NCBI RefSeq assembly: GCF_013778325.1
Contig: NZ_JACEIB010000027.1
Span: forward strand, 682,001-746,000
Source of the DNA: Sphingomonas chungangi
Lineage (GTDB): Bacteria; Pseudomonadota; Alphaproteobacteria; Sphingomonadales; Sphingomonadaceae
DNA length: 64,000 nucleotides
Direction: 5' to 3'
In this document: piece after piece, positions 7,905 through 18,425 of the stretch
Layout of the letters: every line of letters begins with the position of its first letter
Position numbering within the stretch: position 1 is the stretch's first letter
The notes under the pieces: model-generated
What the model was told of the DNA's origin: nothing
Seen by the model: the letters and a program-made list of their open reading frames with translations, nothing else
Database searches by the model: none
Made by a program: the position numbers and the translations under genes

Positions 7905-8978
7905 ATGACGGCTACCTCCCTGCTCGATCGGATCGGCGTCAGGCTACCAATCATACAGGCACCGATGGCGGGCACGTCCTCGCCCGCCATGGCAGCGGCT
8001 GTCAGCGAGGCAGGCGGGCTCGGTTCGATCGGCGTGGGCGCGGTGGATGCCGGGCAAGCCCGCGCGATGATCGCGGCAACTCGGGACGGGACATCGAAGC
8101 CCTTCAACGTCAACCTGTTCTGCCACCGTCCGGCGATTGCCGATGCCGTTGTCGAGGGAGAATGGATCGCGCGGTTACGGCCCGAGTTCGAGACGCTGGG
8201 CGCGACGCCCCCCGCCGGGCTCTCCGAAATCTACCGCAGCTTCGTGGCCGACGAGGCGATGCTGCGTATGTTGCTGGATGCGCGACCGGCAGTCGTCAGT
8301 TTCCACTTCGGGCTTCCCTCGAACGCCGCTCTACAGGCCCTGCGTGAAGCCGGCATCCTCCTGCTCGCCTCCGCGACCAGCCTCGCCGAGGCGCGCGCCA
8401 TCGAGGCGGCAGGTATCGACGCGATCGTCGCGCAAGGCTGGGAGGCCGGCGGCCATCGCGGCGTCTTCGATCCCGACCAGCCCGATGACCGGCTCGGCAC
8501 CATGGCGCTCGTCCGGCTGCTGGTGCGCGAGACGCGGCTACCGGTGATCGCGGCGGGCGGGATCATGGACGGTGCCGACATCGCCGCCACCCTCGATCTC
8601 GGTGCCGCGGCGGCACAGCTCGGCACCGCCTTCGTCGGCTGTGACGAGAGTCTGGCCGATGAAGGATATCGGGCCGCGCTCGCCAGCGATGCCGCGCATC
8701 ACACGACGATGACGCGCGCCATCTCCGGCCGCCCCGCGCGTTCGCTCGCCAACCGATTCACGGCGATCGGCGCCACCGTTCCCAGCGGCGCCATCCCCGC
8801 TTATCCGATCGCCTACGATCTCGGGAAGGCACTGCACGCCGCCGGCAAGGCGCGCGGCGAATACGGCTTCGGCGCCCAGTGGGCGGGGCAAGGCGCACCC
8901 CTCGTCCGCTTCATGCCGGCGGCGGAACTGGTCGCGACTCTGGCGCGCGAATTGGAAGAGGCGCGCAGCCGCGATTAG
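7905..8978 (+). CDS. Nitronate monooxygenase family FMN enzyme
   Basis: Predicted FMN-dependent TIM-barrel oxidoreductase of the nitronate monooxygenase (2-nitropropane dioxygenase) family, 357 aa. Visible marks are IIQAPMAGTSSPAMAAAVSEAGGLGSIG at the N terminus, SFHFGLPS, the QGWEAGGHRG loop in which the His is the usual catalytic base of this family, AAGGIMDGADI, and AAAAQLGTAF for phosphate binding. The ATG at 7905 is preceded by GAGGACG. Earlier in-frame starts would add a low-quality leader just after the tRNA. Actual substrates of such homologues vary, so nitronate oxidation is a family-level call. Its stop overlaps the stop of the converging beta-helix gene (TTAG). Confidence 0.87.
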   Translation: MTATSLLDRIGVRLPIIQAPMAGTSSPAMAAAVSEAGGLGSIGVGAVDAGQARAMIAATRDGTSKPFNVNLFCHRPAIADAVVEGEWIARLRPEFETLGATPPAGLSEIYRSFVADEAMLRMLLDARPAVVSFHFGLPSNAALQALREAGILLLASATSLAEARAIEAAGIDAIVAQGWEAGGHRGVFDPDQPDDRLGTMALVRLLVRETRLPVIAAGGIMDGADIAATLDLGAAAAQLGTAFVGCDESLADEGYRAALASDAAHHTTMTRAISGRPARSLANRFTAIGATVPSGAIPAYPIAYDLGKALHAAGKARGEYGFGAQWAGQGAPLVRFMPAAELVATLARELEEARSRD

Positions 8979-9904
8979 CGCGTCTCGAAATCCTTGATGC
9001 CGCGACCCAGCGTATTGCCGCTGATCTTCATCGGCTCGTGCGTGTAATCGGCCACGAAGGTGGTCGAATAACTTACACCCGGCGTCAGCGTCGCGGTGTT
9101 GCCGGTGATGGTGAGGCCGGCGGACGGATTGTCGCGCTGCTCGGCGCCGATCACGATGAAGGCGGAGTGGTTCTCGCGGTCCGGCCCGCCCGACATCACG
9201 TTGCGCGCGATCAGGCCGGTGGCACCCGCGCACAGGTCCATCGTGTAGTTGGTGCCGTGTCCCTGCGCGTCGTCGAAGCTGTTGTCGGTGATCGAGACCA
9301 CGGCCGAGCGGGTCTTCAGATAATGGCCGCCCCGCCCCTTCTCGAAGCGCGAGCGGGTCACGTAGAGCTTGCCGTAATGGCCGACATAGAGCGCATGCGC
9401 GCAGCCGGACGACTTCGCACAGCTGCCGAGGCCGCTGAAAGTCGATCGATCGACTCGAATTTCCCCGTTCGGATCCTCGCCCGTCAGGATACCTTCCTCC
9501 GAATTGCGGAAGATGGAGTTCATCACCGTGAGGTTGCCCTTGGTCAGGCGGATGCCGGCGCCGTTCCCGTCCTGGTTGGAGAGGTTCTGGAAGGTCAGGC
9601 CGTCGACCATCGCATCCGTGCCCTCGAATACCAGGGTCGCCTTGCCGTCGCACATGCCGCCGTCGAAGATCACGCTGCCCGAAACCTTCGCGCGGAAGGC
9701 GACGCGGCCCTGATTCACCTTCGCGCAATCGTGATAGGTGCCCGGCGCGATTACGATCGTCGCGTCGCCGCCGTTGACCGACTTCACGGCATCGTCGAGC
9801 CGCCAGAAGCCCTTGCCACTCTCCTGCACCACGAAGGGCGGCGCGGACTGTGCCTGCGCGGCGGTGGCGGACAACAGCACGACGAACGCGGCGAGAGACT
9901 TCAT
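8975..9904 (-). CDS. Secreted right-handed beta-helix protein
   Basis: A 309-aa exported protein with a clear Sec signal (MKSLAAFVVLLSATAAQAQS, cleavage after AQA). The rest is a series of short beta-strand repeats (DGLTFQNLSNQDGNGAGIRL, VMNSIFRNSEEGIL, YVTRSRFEKGRGGHYL, ITDNSFDDAQGHGTNY), as in right-handed parallel beta-helix proteins such as pectate-lyase-like or NosD-like folds. Several cysteines suggest disulfides in the periplasm or outside. The fold supports a role on polysaccharides or the envelope, but no catalytic set can be assigned, so the function is unknown. Confidence 0.8.
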   Translation of the reverse strand: MKSLAAFVVLLSATAAQAQSAPPFVVQESGKGFWRLDDAVKSVNGGDATIVIAPGTYHDCAKVNQGRVAFRAKVSGSVIFDGGMCDGKATLVFEGTDAMVDGLTFQNLSNQDGNGAGIRLTKGNLTVMNSIFRNSEEGILTGEDPNGEIRVDRSTFSGLGSCAKSSGCAHALYVGHYGKLYVTRSRFEKGRGGHYLKTRSAVVSITDNSFDDAQGHGTNYTMDLCAGATGLIARNVMSGGPDRENHSAFIVIGAEQRDNPSAGLTITGNTATLTPGVSYSTTFVADYTHEPMKISGNTLGRGIKDFETR

Positions 9905-9974
9905 GGGGCGTACTCCTATGGCGCGCGGACGCTGCCATTGACCGCCGCCGCCCTCAAGCGCTCGTCATGTTCGC

Positions 9975-12608
<2,634 letters not shown>

Positions 12609-12628
12609 CAAACTCGATCTTCCAAGGT

Positions 12629-12701
12629 CCGTTCGCGCTGAACGAAGTCGAAGTGCAGCCACCGTTCGCGCATGGCCTTCGACTGCGCTCAGGCCGAACG
12701 G
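12629..12701. repeat. REPIN-like inverted repeat, copy B, inside the methionine operon
   Basis: Begins CCGTTCGCGCTGAACG and ends GCTCAGGCCGAACGG, with two GTCGAAG/CTTCGAC cores. It occupies most of the 118-base gap between the two metH halves. As RNA it would fold into a large hairpin within the operon transcript. Confidence 0.65.
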
Positions 12702-12726
12702 ATGTTCGGCAAAAGGGGGCGGCGGA

Positions 12727-13773
12727 TTAGGCCGCGATCACGAACGGCTCGAGACCGGCGAGCATCATCTTCACCGGCGGCGTGGGTAATGCGCGCGGCG
12801 TATGCCCCTGCACCGCCTCGGCCATCTTCGCGATGTGCGCGGGCGTGGTGCCGCAGCAGCCGCCGACGATGTTGATCAGCCCGGTCGCCGCCCACTCCGC
12901 AATGAAGCCGCCGGTGGTGTGCGGTTCCTCGTCATAGGCGCCCAGTTCGTTAGGCAGGCCGGCGTTCGGATAGACCATCATCAGCGCATCGGCCTGCGCG
13001 GCCAGCGTCGCGACGTGCGGGCGCAGCTGCGGCGCGCCGAACGAGCAGTTGAGCCCGATCGTCAGCGGCCGGGCATGGCGCACCGCCGCCCAGAAGGCCT
13101 CGACCGAATGCCCGGACAGATTGCGGCCGGACATGTCGGTGATCGTCATCGAGATCATCAGCGGCACCGGCTCACCGCGCGCATCACCGGCCTCGATCAC
13201 CGCCATGATGCCGGCCTTGGCGTTCAGCGTGTCGAAGATCGTCTCGATCAGGATGAAGTCACACCCGCCGTCGAGCAGCGCATCGACCTGATCGCGATAC
13301 ACCTCTTTCAGCTCGTCGAAGTCGATGGCGCGGAAGCCGGGATCGTTGACGTCGGGCGAGAGCGACAGCGTCTTGTTGGTCGGCCCCACCGCGCCCGCCA
13401 CGAAGCGCGGGCGGCCGTCCTTCGCCTCGAAATCGTCGGCCGCCTGCCGAGCGATCTTCGCTGCTGCAAGATTCATCGCGCGCACCAGAAACTGGGCGCC
13501 GTAATCAGCCTGGCTGATCGTGTTGGCGTTGAAGGTGTTGGTGGAGACGATGTCCGATCCCGCTGCCAGATACTCGCGGGTGATCGCATCGATGATGTCC
13601 GGCCGGGTCAGCGCCAGCAGGTCGTTATTGCCCTTCTGGTCGAAGCCGGTGTCGTACTCGCCGCGGTAGGCGGCTTCGTCGAGGCCATAGCCCTGGATCA
13701 TCGTGCCGAAGGCGCCGTCGGTCAGCAGGATGCGCTTCGCGGCCTCGGCGCGGAATAGATCGGCCTTGCTCAT
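12727..13773 (-). CDS. metH: Methionine synthase N-terminal half: homocysteine S-methyltransferase domain
   Basis: Stand-alone homocysteine-binding zinc barrel of 348 aa that works with the B12 half encoded next. It starts with [16 protein letters not shown], then [12 protein letters not shown] and [16 protein letters not shown], and has the zinc ligands Cys of GLNCSFGAP (near residue 241) and the CysCys pair of VGGCCGTTP (near 304-305). The ATG at 13773 overlaps the metF stop (ATGA). A split MetH of this kind is known in several alphaproteobacteria and is not a recent break, since both pieces have clean starts and stops. Confidence 0.95.
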   Translation of the reverse strand: MSKADLFRAEAAKRILLTDGAFGTMIQGYGLDEAAYRGEYDTGFDQKGNNDLLALTRPDIIDAITREYLAAGSDIVSTNTFNANTISQADYGAQFLVRAMNLAAAKIARQAADDFEAKDGRPRFVAGAVGPTNKTLSLSPDVNDPGFRAIDFDELKEVYRDQVDALLDGGCDFILIETIFDTLNAKAGIMAVIEAGDARGEPVPLMISMTITDMSGRNLSGHSVEAFWAAVRHARPLTIGLNCSFGAPQLRPHVATLAAQADALMMVYPNAGLPNELGAYDEEPHTTGGFIAEWAATGLINIVGGCCGTTPAHIAKMAEAVQGHTPRALPTPPVKMMLAGLEPFVIAA

Positions 13774-14708
13774 GCGGCTTTCTCCAGCGCCTTGGCGTTC
13801 GCGCGCAGCCCGAGCAGGTGGCAGATCGCGAAGGCCAGCTCGGCGCGGTTGAGCGTGTAGAAATGGAAGTGGCGCACCCCGCCCGCATAGAGCTTGCGGC
13901 AGAGCTCGGCAGCGACCGTCGCGGCGACCAGCTGGCGCGCGGCGGGGTGATCGTCCAGCCCCTCGAACAGGCGGCCCATCCAGCTCGGCACGGCGGTGCC
14001 GTTCATCGCCGCCATCCGGCTGATCGCGGCGAAGTTGGTCACCGGCATGATGCCGGGCAGGATCTCGATGTCCATGCCGTGCGCCGCCACCTTGTCGCGG
14101 AAGCGGAAGAAGCATTCGGGCTCGAAGAAGAATTGCGTCGTTGCCCGCGTCGCGCCGGCATCGATCTTGGCCTTCAGATTTTCAAGATCGGCCGCGACGG
14201 AGAGCGAATCCGGGTGGCATTCGGGATAGGCGGCAACCGAAATCTCGAAAGGCGCGATCTTCCGGAGACCCGCCACCAGATCGGCGGCGTTGCGATAGCC
14301 GCCGGGATGCTGCTCGAAGCTCTCGCCCGCCCGCGGCGGATCACCGCGCAGCGCTACGATGTGGCGCACCCCGGCCTCCCAATAGGCCCGCGCGATCTCG
14401 TCGACCTCCTCCTTCGTCGCATCGACGCAGGTGAGGTGCGCGGCGGCCGGAATCGCGGTCTCGCTGGCGATCCGCGCGACGGTCGCATGGGTGCGCTCGC
14501 GGGTCGAGCCGCCCGCGCCGTAGGTCACGGCGACGAAACGCGGCCCCAGCGGGCTCAGTGTCTGGATCGCATCCCACAATTGCGCTTCCATCTTCTCGCT
14601 TTTCGGCGGGAAGAATTCGAACGACACCTGTGCGTCGCCCGCCAGATCGGCGAACAGCGGCGCATCGAGCGCGCGGCGCGCCTCTTCGAGTTCGGACATC
14701 GTCGGCAT
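13770..14708 (-). CDS. metF: 5,10-methylenetetrahydrofolate reductase
   Basis: FAD enzyme that reduces methylene-THF to the 5-methyl-THF used by the MetH pair encoded directly downstream. The 312-aa protein shows VSFEFFPPKSEKMEAQLW with the conserved Glu, FVAVTYGAGGSTRERTH, HLTCVDATKEE, ALRGDPP, GAATRATTQFFFEPECF-type substrate and FAD loops (as AGATRATTQFFFE), and HFYTLNRAEL near the end. The ATG at 14708 shares a base with the stop of sahR (TGATG), so it is translationally coupled and under direct SahR control as the second gene of the operon. Confidence 0.95.
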   Translation of the reverse strand: MPTMSELEEARRALDAPLFADLAGDAQVSFEFFPPKSEKMEAQLWDAIQTLSPLGPRFVAVTYGAGGSTRERTHATVARIASETAIPAAAHLTCVDATKEEVDEIARAYWEAGVRHIVALRGDPPRAGESFEQHPGGYRNAADLVAGLRKIAPFEISVAAYPECHPDSLSVAADLENLKAKIDAGATRATTQFFFEPECFFRFRDKVAAHGMDIEILPGIMPVTNFAAISRMAAMNGTAVPSWMGRLFEGLDDHPAARQLVAATVAAELCRKLYAGGVRHFHFYTLNRAELAFAICHLLGLRANAKALEKAA

Positions 14709-15652
14709 CACGCAACCCTCCGGACCGACTCGGCCGGGCGCTCGCCCAGCCACAGCTTCACGGTCAATTCTCCGCCCGCCAGCGCCTCGATCTGCGCCGG
14801 GGCCAGCCCCGCCGCGCCGAACCACTCGGCCATCTGCTGATCCGAGAAGCCCAGGCGGGCGTGCGCGGCCTGATCGCGTAATTCCTCGCGTTCGTGCGGC
14901 GCGAAGTCGGCGATCAGCAAGCGGCCGCCGGGCCCGAGCAGCCTTGCCGCCTCGGCCACTGCAGCCGCAGGCTGCTGCGCATAATGCAGCACCAGATGGA
15001 GCACGACGACATCGGCGGACCGGTCCTGAAGCGGCAGGGCATACATGTCGCCCTGCCGTAGCTCGGCCTTGGCCATCTCCGCGCGCGAGGAAAGCTTGGC
15101 GCGGGCAAAGCGGAGCATTTCCGGCGAACGGTCGATCCCGATCGCGCTCTCCGCGCGCGGCCCGAGCAATTCGATCATCCGCCCCGTGCCGGTGCCGACA
15201 TCGACGAGGCGTCCGATTGGCCCCTCACCCAGCGCACGGCCGATCGCCGCCTCCACCTCGGCCTCGGCGACGTGGAGCGAACGGATCGCGTCCCACTCCG
15301 CCGCATGGCCTTCGAAATAGCGCTCGGCAGCAATAGAGCGCTCGGCCCGCACCGCATCGAGGCGGGCGAGATCGCCCGACACATCCCCCTGTCCCCAGGC
15401 GTCGATCGCATCGAACACCGGCGACACCCGGTGCGGATCGCCCAACGCCAGGAACACCCAGCTCCCCTCGCGCCGACGGTCGGTGAGGCCCGCATCGGCG
15501 AGGATCTTCACGTGACGCGAGACCCGCGGCTGGCTTTGCCCCAGCACCTGCGCCAGTTCGCCCACCGAAAGTTCCATCACGCGCAGCAGCGCGACGATCC
15601 TGAGCCGGGTCGGATCGGCGAGAGCACGGAAGATGGCGAGCGCGTCCTTCAT
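14708..15652 (-). CDS. sahR: SahR-type regulator: ArsR helix-turn-helix fused to a SAM-methyltransferase-like domain
   Basis: A 314-aa fusion. Residues 1-95 form an ArsR winged helix (RALADPTRLRIVALL; recognition helix around QSQPRVSRHVKILADAGL). From about residue 105 a class I methyltransferase fold follows, with motif I at 151-157 (DVGTGTG), IGIDRSPEMLRFA, and GGRLLIADFAPHE. This architecture matches the SahR regulators of proteobacteria, which sense S-adenosylhomocysteine and control methionine-cycle genes. Fitting that role, it heads metF-metH-metH and a 24-bp palindrome lies 8 bases before its ATG, with a second copy before metK. Which ligand it senses here is inferred. An enzymatic methyltransferase activity cannot be excluded from sequence. 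Confidence 0.88.
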   Translation of the reverse strand: MKDALAIFRALADPTRLRIVALLRVMELSVGELAQVLGQSQPRVSRHVKILADAGLTDRRREGSWVFLALGDPHRVSPVFDAIDAWGQGDVSGDLARLDAVRAERSIAAERYFEGHAAEWDAIRSLHVAEAEVEAAIGRALGEGPIGRLVDVGTGTGRMIELLGPRAESAIGIDRSPEMLRFARAKLSSRAEMAKAELRQGDMYALPLQDRSADVVVLHLVLHYAQQPAAAVAEAARLLGPGGRLLIADFAPHEREELRDQAAHARLGFSDQQMAEWFGAAGLAPAQIEALAGGELTVKLWLGERPAESVRRVA

Positions 15653-15660
15653 TGGGATAA

Positions 15661-15684
15661 CGATATAAAGATATCCTTATATCG
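15661..15684 (-). promoter_or_regulatory. Probable SahR operator (autoregulation and met operon)
   Basis: A near-perfect 24-bp palindrome with half-sites CGATATAA at the two ends and ATAT in the middle. It ends 8 bases before the sahR start. A copy of the same sequence precedes metK at 52996-53019. Confidence 0.8.
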
Positions 15685-15689
15685 GTCAA
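15662..15689 (-). promoter_or_regulatory. Probable sahR promoter overlapping the operator
   Basis: On the minus strand TTGACC (15689-15684) and TATATC (15667-15662) are 16 bases apart, and the operator covers the spacer and the -10 box. Transcription would begin at or within a few bases of the ATG at 15652. No Shine-Dalgarno sequence is visible there, so the mRNA may be leaderless. Confidence 0.55.
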
Positions 15690-15777
15690 TCGCCTTGTGA
15701 TGCCTCTTCCTGCGTGGCAAGCGGCAACCTATCTCCGGCGAAAGTGTTACACCGCCGTTCCTGAAAGGGGGGATGAT

Positions 15778-16620
15778 TTGTCGACGCGCGCCTGGAAAGC
15801 CCTCCCCGCTCTCATGCTTCTGGCCGCTTGCGCGACCACCGGCCCCAAGACTCCGGGTGATCCCTACGAAGGCTTTAACCGCAAGATGTGGAAGCTCGAC
15901 GAAGGGCTCGACAAGGCGGTGATGAAGCCCGTCGCCAAGGGCTATATCGCCGTGATGCCGCATCCGGTGCGCCACGGCCTCTCCAACATGCTCGACAACG
16001 TGACGGAGCCGTTCTCCTTCATCAACGGCATGCTGCAGGGCAAGCCCAAGCGTGCGCTCAATTCGCTCGGCCGCTTCGTGATCAACACGACGGTCGGCCT
16101 CGGCGGCTTCATGGATGTGGCCGGCCGCAACGGCTATCCCAAGACGCCCGAGGATCTGGGCCAGACCTTCGCGGTGTGGGGCGCCAAGAAATCGACCTAT
16201 CTCGTGCTGCCCCTCTACGGCCCGACGACGATCCGCGACGGCATCGGCACGATCGCCTCGCAATGGGTCGATCCGTATCGCATCGTGATCCGCAAGGAAC
16301 TGAGCTTCTGGCCCGCAGCAGGGCTTACCGCCTTCGAATTCGTCGATGCGCGCGCCAACCTGATCGACTCCGGCGCGGATTCGCTGCTCGATAGCAGCGC
16401 GGACAGCTACGCGGTCGCGCGTTCCGCCTATCTCCAGCATCGTCAGGCGCAGATCGAGGATCGCGACGACGGCGGCAACGGCGGCAGCGACGATGCCGCG
16501 CTCAACGCCGCGCTCGACGATCTCGGGCCGGACAACGGCGCAGCACCCGCCGCGACCGTTCCCACGCCGGACCAGCCGCAGCCTGCGCCGACGCCGGAGA
16601 CCGGTGCATCGCCGAAATAA
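15778..16620 (+). CDS. mlaA: MlaA (VacJ) outer-membrane phospholipid-transport lipoprotein
   Basis: Lipoprotein of the Mla system that removes misplaced phospholipids from the outer leaflet of the outer membrane. The TTG at 15778, five bases after an AAAGGGGGGA ribosome binding site, gives a lipoprotein signal with lipobox LLAAC. The mature part has DPYEGFNRKMWKLDEGLDKAVMKPVAKGY, LDNVTEPFSFINGML, RFVINTTVGLGGFMDVA, EDLGQTFAVWG and YLVLPLYGPTTIRDGIG, all typical of MlaA. The C-terminal 60 residues are an acidic, Pro/Ala-rich tail of low complexity. Length is 280 aa. The other mla genes are not in the window. The gene diverges from sahR. Confidence 0.93.
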   Translation: MSTRAWKALPALMLLAACATTGPKTPGDPYEGFNRKMWKLDEGLDKAVMKPVAKGYIAVMPHPVRHGLSNMLDNVTEPFSFINGMLQGKPKRALNSLGRFVINTTVGLGGFMDVAGRNGYPKTPEDLGQTFAVWGAKKSTYLVLPLYGPTTIRDGIGTIASQWVDPYRIVIRKELSFWPAAGLTAFEFVDARANLIDSGADSLLDSSADSYAVARSAYLQHRQAQIEDRDDGGNGGSDDAALNAALDDLGPDNGAAPAATVPTPDQPQPAPTPETGASPK

Positions 16621-16748
16621 ACCCGCCACACACTCGGCATTGCAAGGCGGCGCGCAAGGCGCTAGGCCTGCGGACGGCTTGGGGGGGCTTGCTGAAATAT
16701 GCACCCGGTAAGCCGAACCAGTGCTCCGTCATCAGGGAAGAGACGCAC

Positions 16749-16979
16749 ATGAAGAAGATTGTCGCGCTGCCGCTCATCGTTGCGGTTGCCATGGGCGCTG
16801 CCGCCTGCTCGAAGAAGACCGACGCCGCCAACAACGCGGACGTTTCGGCCGATCTGAACGCGGCCGCCAACGACGCGATCGCCGACGTCAACGCCGCGAC
16901 CGCCGACGCGACCGACAACTCGGCCGCCGCCGTGGACAACGCCGCCGCGACCGACGCGAACGCTTCGAACGCGATGTAG
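16749..16979 (+). CDS. Small Ala/Asn/Asp-rich lipoprotein of unknown function
   Basis: A 76-aa protein with a classic lipoprotein signal: MKK, a hydrophobic stretch and a GAAAC lipobox at residue 17-21. After the cysteine the sequence is low complexity, made almost only of Ala, Asp, Asn and Thr, and likely forms an extended or helical surface chain. Small lipoproteins of this kind are common in sphingomonads and have no assigned function. The ATG at 16749 is chosen because an earlier start at 16689 would bury the signal. A clear terminator follows, so it is a single-gene transcript. Confidence 0.75.
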   Translation: MKKIVALPLIVAVAMGAAACSKKTDAANNADVSADLNAAANDAIADVNAATADATDNSAAAVDNAAATDANASNAM

Positions 16980-17015
16980 TCATCCAGGTCGGGCTTCAGC
17001 CCGATCGGTGAACGG

Positions 17016-17053
17016 AAAGGCCGCGCGCTCCTCACGGGGCGCTGCGGCCTTTT
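17016..17053 (+). terminator. Rho-independent terminator of the small lipoprotein gene
   Basis: Stem AAAGGCCGC / GCGGCCTTT with a loop that can itself pair partly (GCGCTCC...GGGGCGC), followed by TTTTTG. Confidence 0.85.
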
Positions 17054-17121
17054 TGTCTAGCGATCATCCAGCCGATCCGCGGCGGCTGGCGATCTCCGCG
17101 CCGCTCGACTAGGCTTGGGCC

Positions 17122-18003
17122 ATGCCACGCCGCCCCCGCCGCCACATGCTCGATCTCGGCGGCTTCCGCGCGGTCAAGATCGGCCGGCCGTCCGCCGCGA
17201 GCGACCTCTATTACGCGACGATGGAGATGAGCTGGCCGGCGTTCATCGGCCTCGTCGCCGTTTTCTTCGTGCTGATCAACCTCGCCTTCGGCATCCTCTA
17301 CGCGGCGCTGCCCGGCGCGCTGATCAACGCCGCGCCGGGATCGATCGCCGACGGCTTCTTCTTCTCGGTCGAGACCTTAGGCACTGTCGGCTACGGCAAC
17401 ATGGCGCCGGCAACCCATCTCGGCCATTTCATCGCGGCGATCGAGATCCTGCTCGGCCTGTTCTTCTCGGCCACGATGACCGGGCTGATCTTCGCCCGCT
17501 TCGCAAGGCCGCGCACCAGCTTCGTGTTCAGCCGCATCGCGGTGATCGGCAGGCGCGAGAACCGATCGGTGCTGATGGTGCGCGTCGCCTCGACCCGGCT
17601 GCGGCCGATCGCCGACGTCTCTGCCCAGATGTCCTGGCTGGAGAAGGTGACGCTGACCGACGGGCGCTCCTACCGCCAACTGGTCGAGCTGCCGCTGGTC
17701 CGCTCGCACAATCCCTCGATGGCCTTCGCCTGGACTTTGGTCCACGAGATCGAGGACGGCTCGCCGATGCTGGAGACGCTGCGCGGCGACGGCGAATTCC
17801 GCCTGACCGTGACGGTCAGCGGCACCGACACCTTGCTGGCCAGCCAGGCGCTCGGCGGCGAGAGCTATCCGCGCGAGGCGGTGCTGATCGACCACGAGTT
17901 CGCCGACATGATGGACGACAGCCGGGATCTGCTGGAATTCGACCTGACGAAGCTCCACGACGCGCATCCAAGGGCCGGTTCAGTGACCATCCCTGTGCCC
18001 TGA
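17122..18003 (+). CDS. Inward-rectifier-type potassium channel (KirBac family)
   Basis: A 293-aa inner-membrane K+ channel. Two membrane helices (about 38-62 and 100-125) flank a pore helix and the selectivity filter T88-V-G-Y-G92 in the context FFFSVETLGTVGYGNMAP, as in KirBac proteins. The amphipathic slide helix (ASDLYYATMEMSW) precedes the first helix. Residues 135-290 form the cytoplasmic immunoglobulin-like domain of Kir channels (RIAVIGRRENRSVLMVRVAS, WTLVHEIEDGSP, DDSRDLLEFDLTKLHDA). The function follows from the family. Gating ligands are unknown. It stands alone and is not linked to the kdp genes 38 kb away. Confidence 0.92.
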   Translation: MPRRPRRHMLDLGGFRAVKIGRPSAASDLYYATMEMSWPAFIGLVAVFFVLINLAFGILYAALPGALINAAPGSIADGFFFSVETLGTVGYGNMAPATHLGHFIAAIEILLGLFFSATMTGLIFARFARPRTSFVFSRIAVIGRRENRSVLMVRVASTRLRPIADVSAQMSWLEKVTLTDGRSYRQLVELPLVRSHNPSMAFAWTLVHEIEDGSPMLETLRGDGEFRLTVTVSGTDTLLASQALGGESYPREAVLIDHEFADMMDDSRDLLEFDLTKLHDAHPRAGSVTIPVP

Positions 18004-18190
18004 CCGAGCCGGGGCCGACTCGCATCGACAGACCCTTTGTTCGCTGCTCGTGGTTACAAGGTAGGTCTCGCGCTGAAACGCACTCAATGCCGATGACACA
18101 CCGGCAATAGGCGAGCCGGTTGCGGTTGCCCTCCGAAGCGCCCATCCCGCCGCCCGGGAGTGCCGGTGTCTGGTTCCGGGGGGGAACTGC

Positions 18191-18418
18191 ATGTTCGCGA
18201 AGTTGCGTTGCCGCCTTTCAGGCCATGTCCGGTCGCAGCGGCGGATTTGGGACGATGGCCTGAACTGGCGATCGGAATGCGTCCGCTGCGGCGCATCGCT
18301 CATCAAGGACGAGCGTGATCAATGGCGCGCGTTCGACGAGCGCAAGGATGCGAGCCCCCGGCGACGGGAGGAGCGCCAGACGTCGCGACAGGCAGAAGAA
18401 GAGGCCTCGCACAGGTAG
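18191..18418 (+). CDS. Small zinc-ribbon-like protein of unknown function
   Basis: A 75-aa protein starting MFAKLRCRLSGH and containing CVRCG. The Cys-x4-His ... Cys-x2-Cys spacing (C7, H12, C30, C33) could bind one zinc ion. The second half is Arg/Glu-rich and probably disordered. The N-terminal pattern resembles small zinc-ribbon families often found in phages and sphingomonads, but I cannot name one with certainty. The 187 bases upstream hold no other gene. Confidence 0.55.
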   Translation: MFAKLRCRLSGHVRSQRRIWDDGLNWRSECVRCGASLIKDERDQWRAFDERKDASPRRREERQTSRQAEEEASHR

Positions 18419-18425
18419 CCGCTCG

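Noticed and set aside
7715-7905. tRNA-Asn as an integration site of a genomic island
   Set aside because: No integrase, no direct repeat of the tRNA 3' end and no change in composition downstream.
12609-12726. metH interrupted by an insertion or frameshift
   Set aside because: Both halves have good starts and stops and correct domain borders, and split metH is a known natural form; the repeat lies in a true intergenic gap.
18173-18214. EcfG-like promoter GGAAC...CGTT before/inside the zinc-ribbon microprotein gene
   Set aside because: The spacing is 18 bases and the CGTT lies inside the coding region, so it does not fit the N16-17 rule or the gene start.
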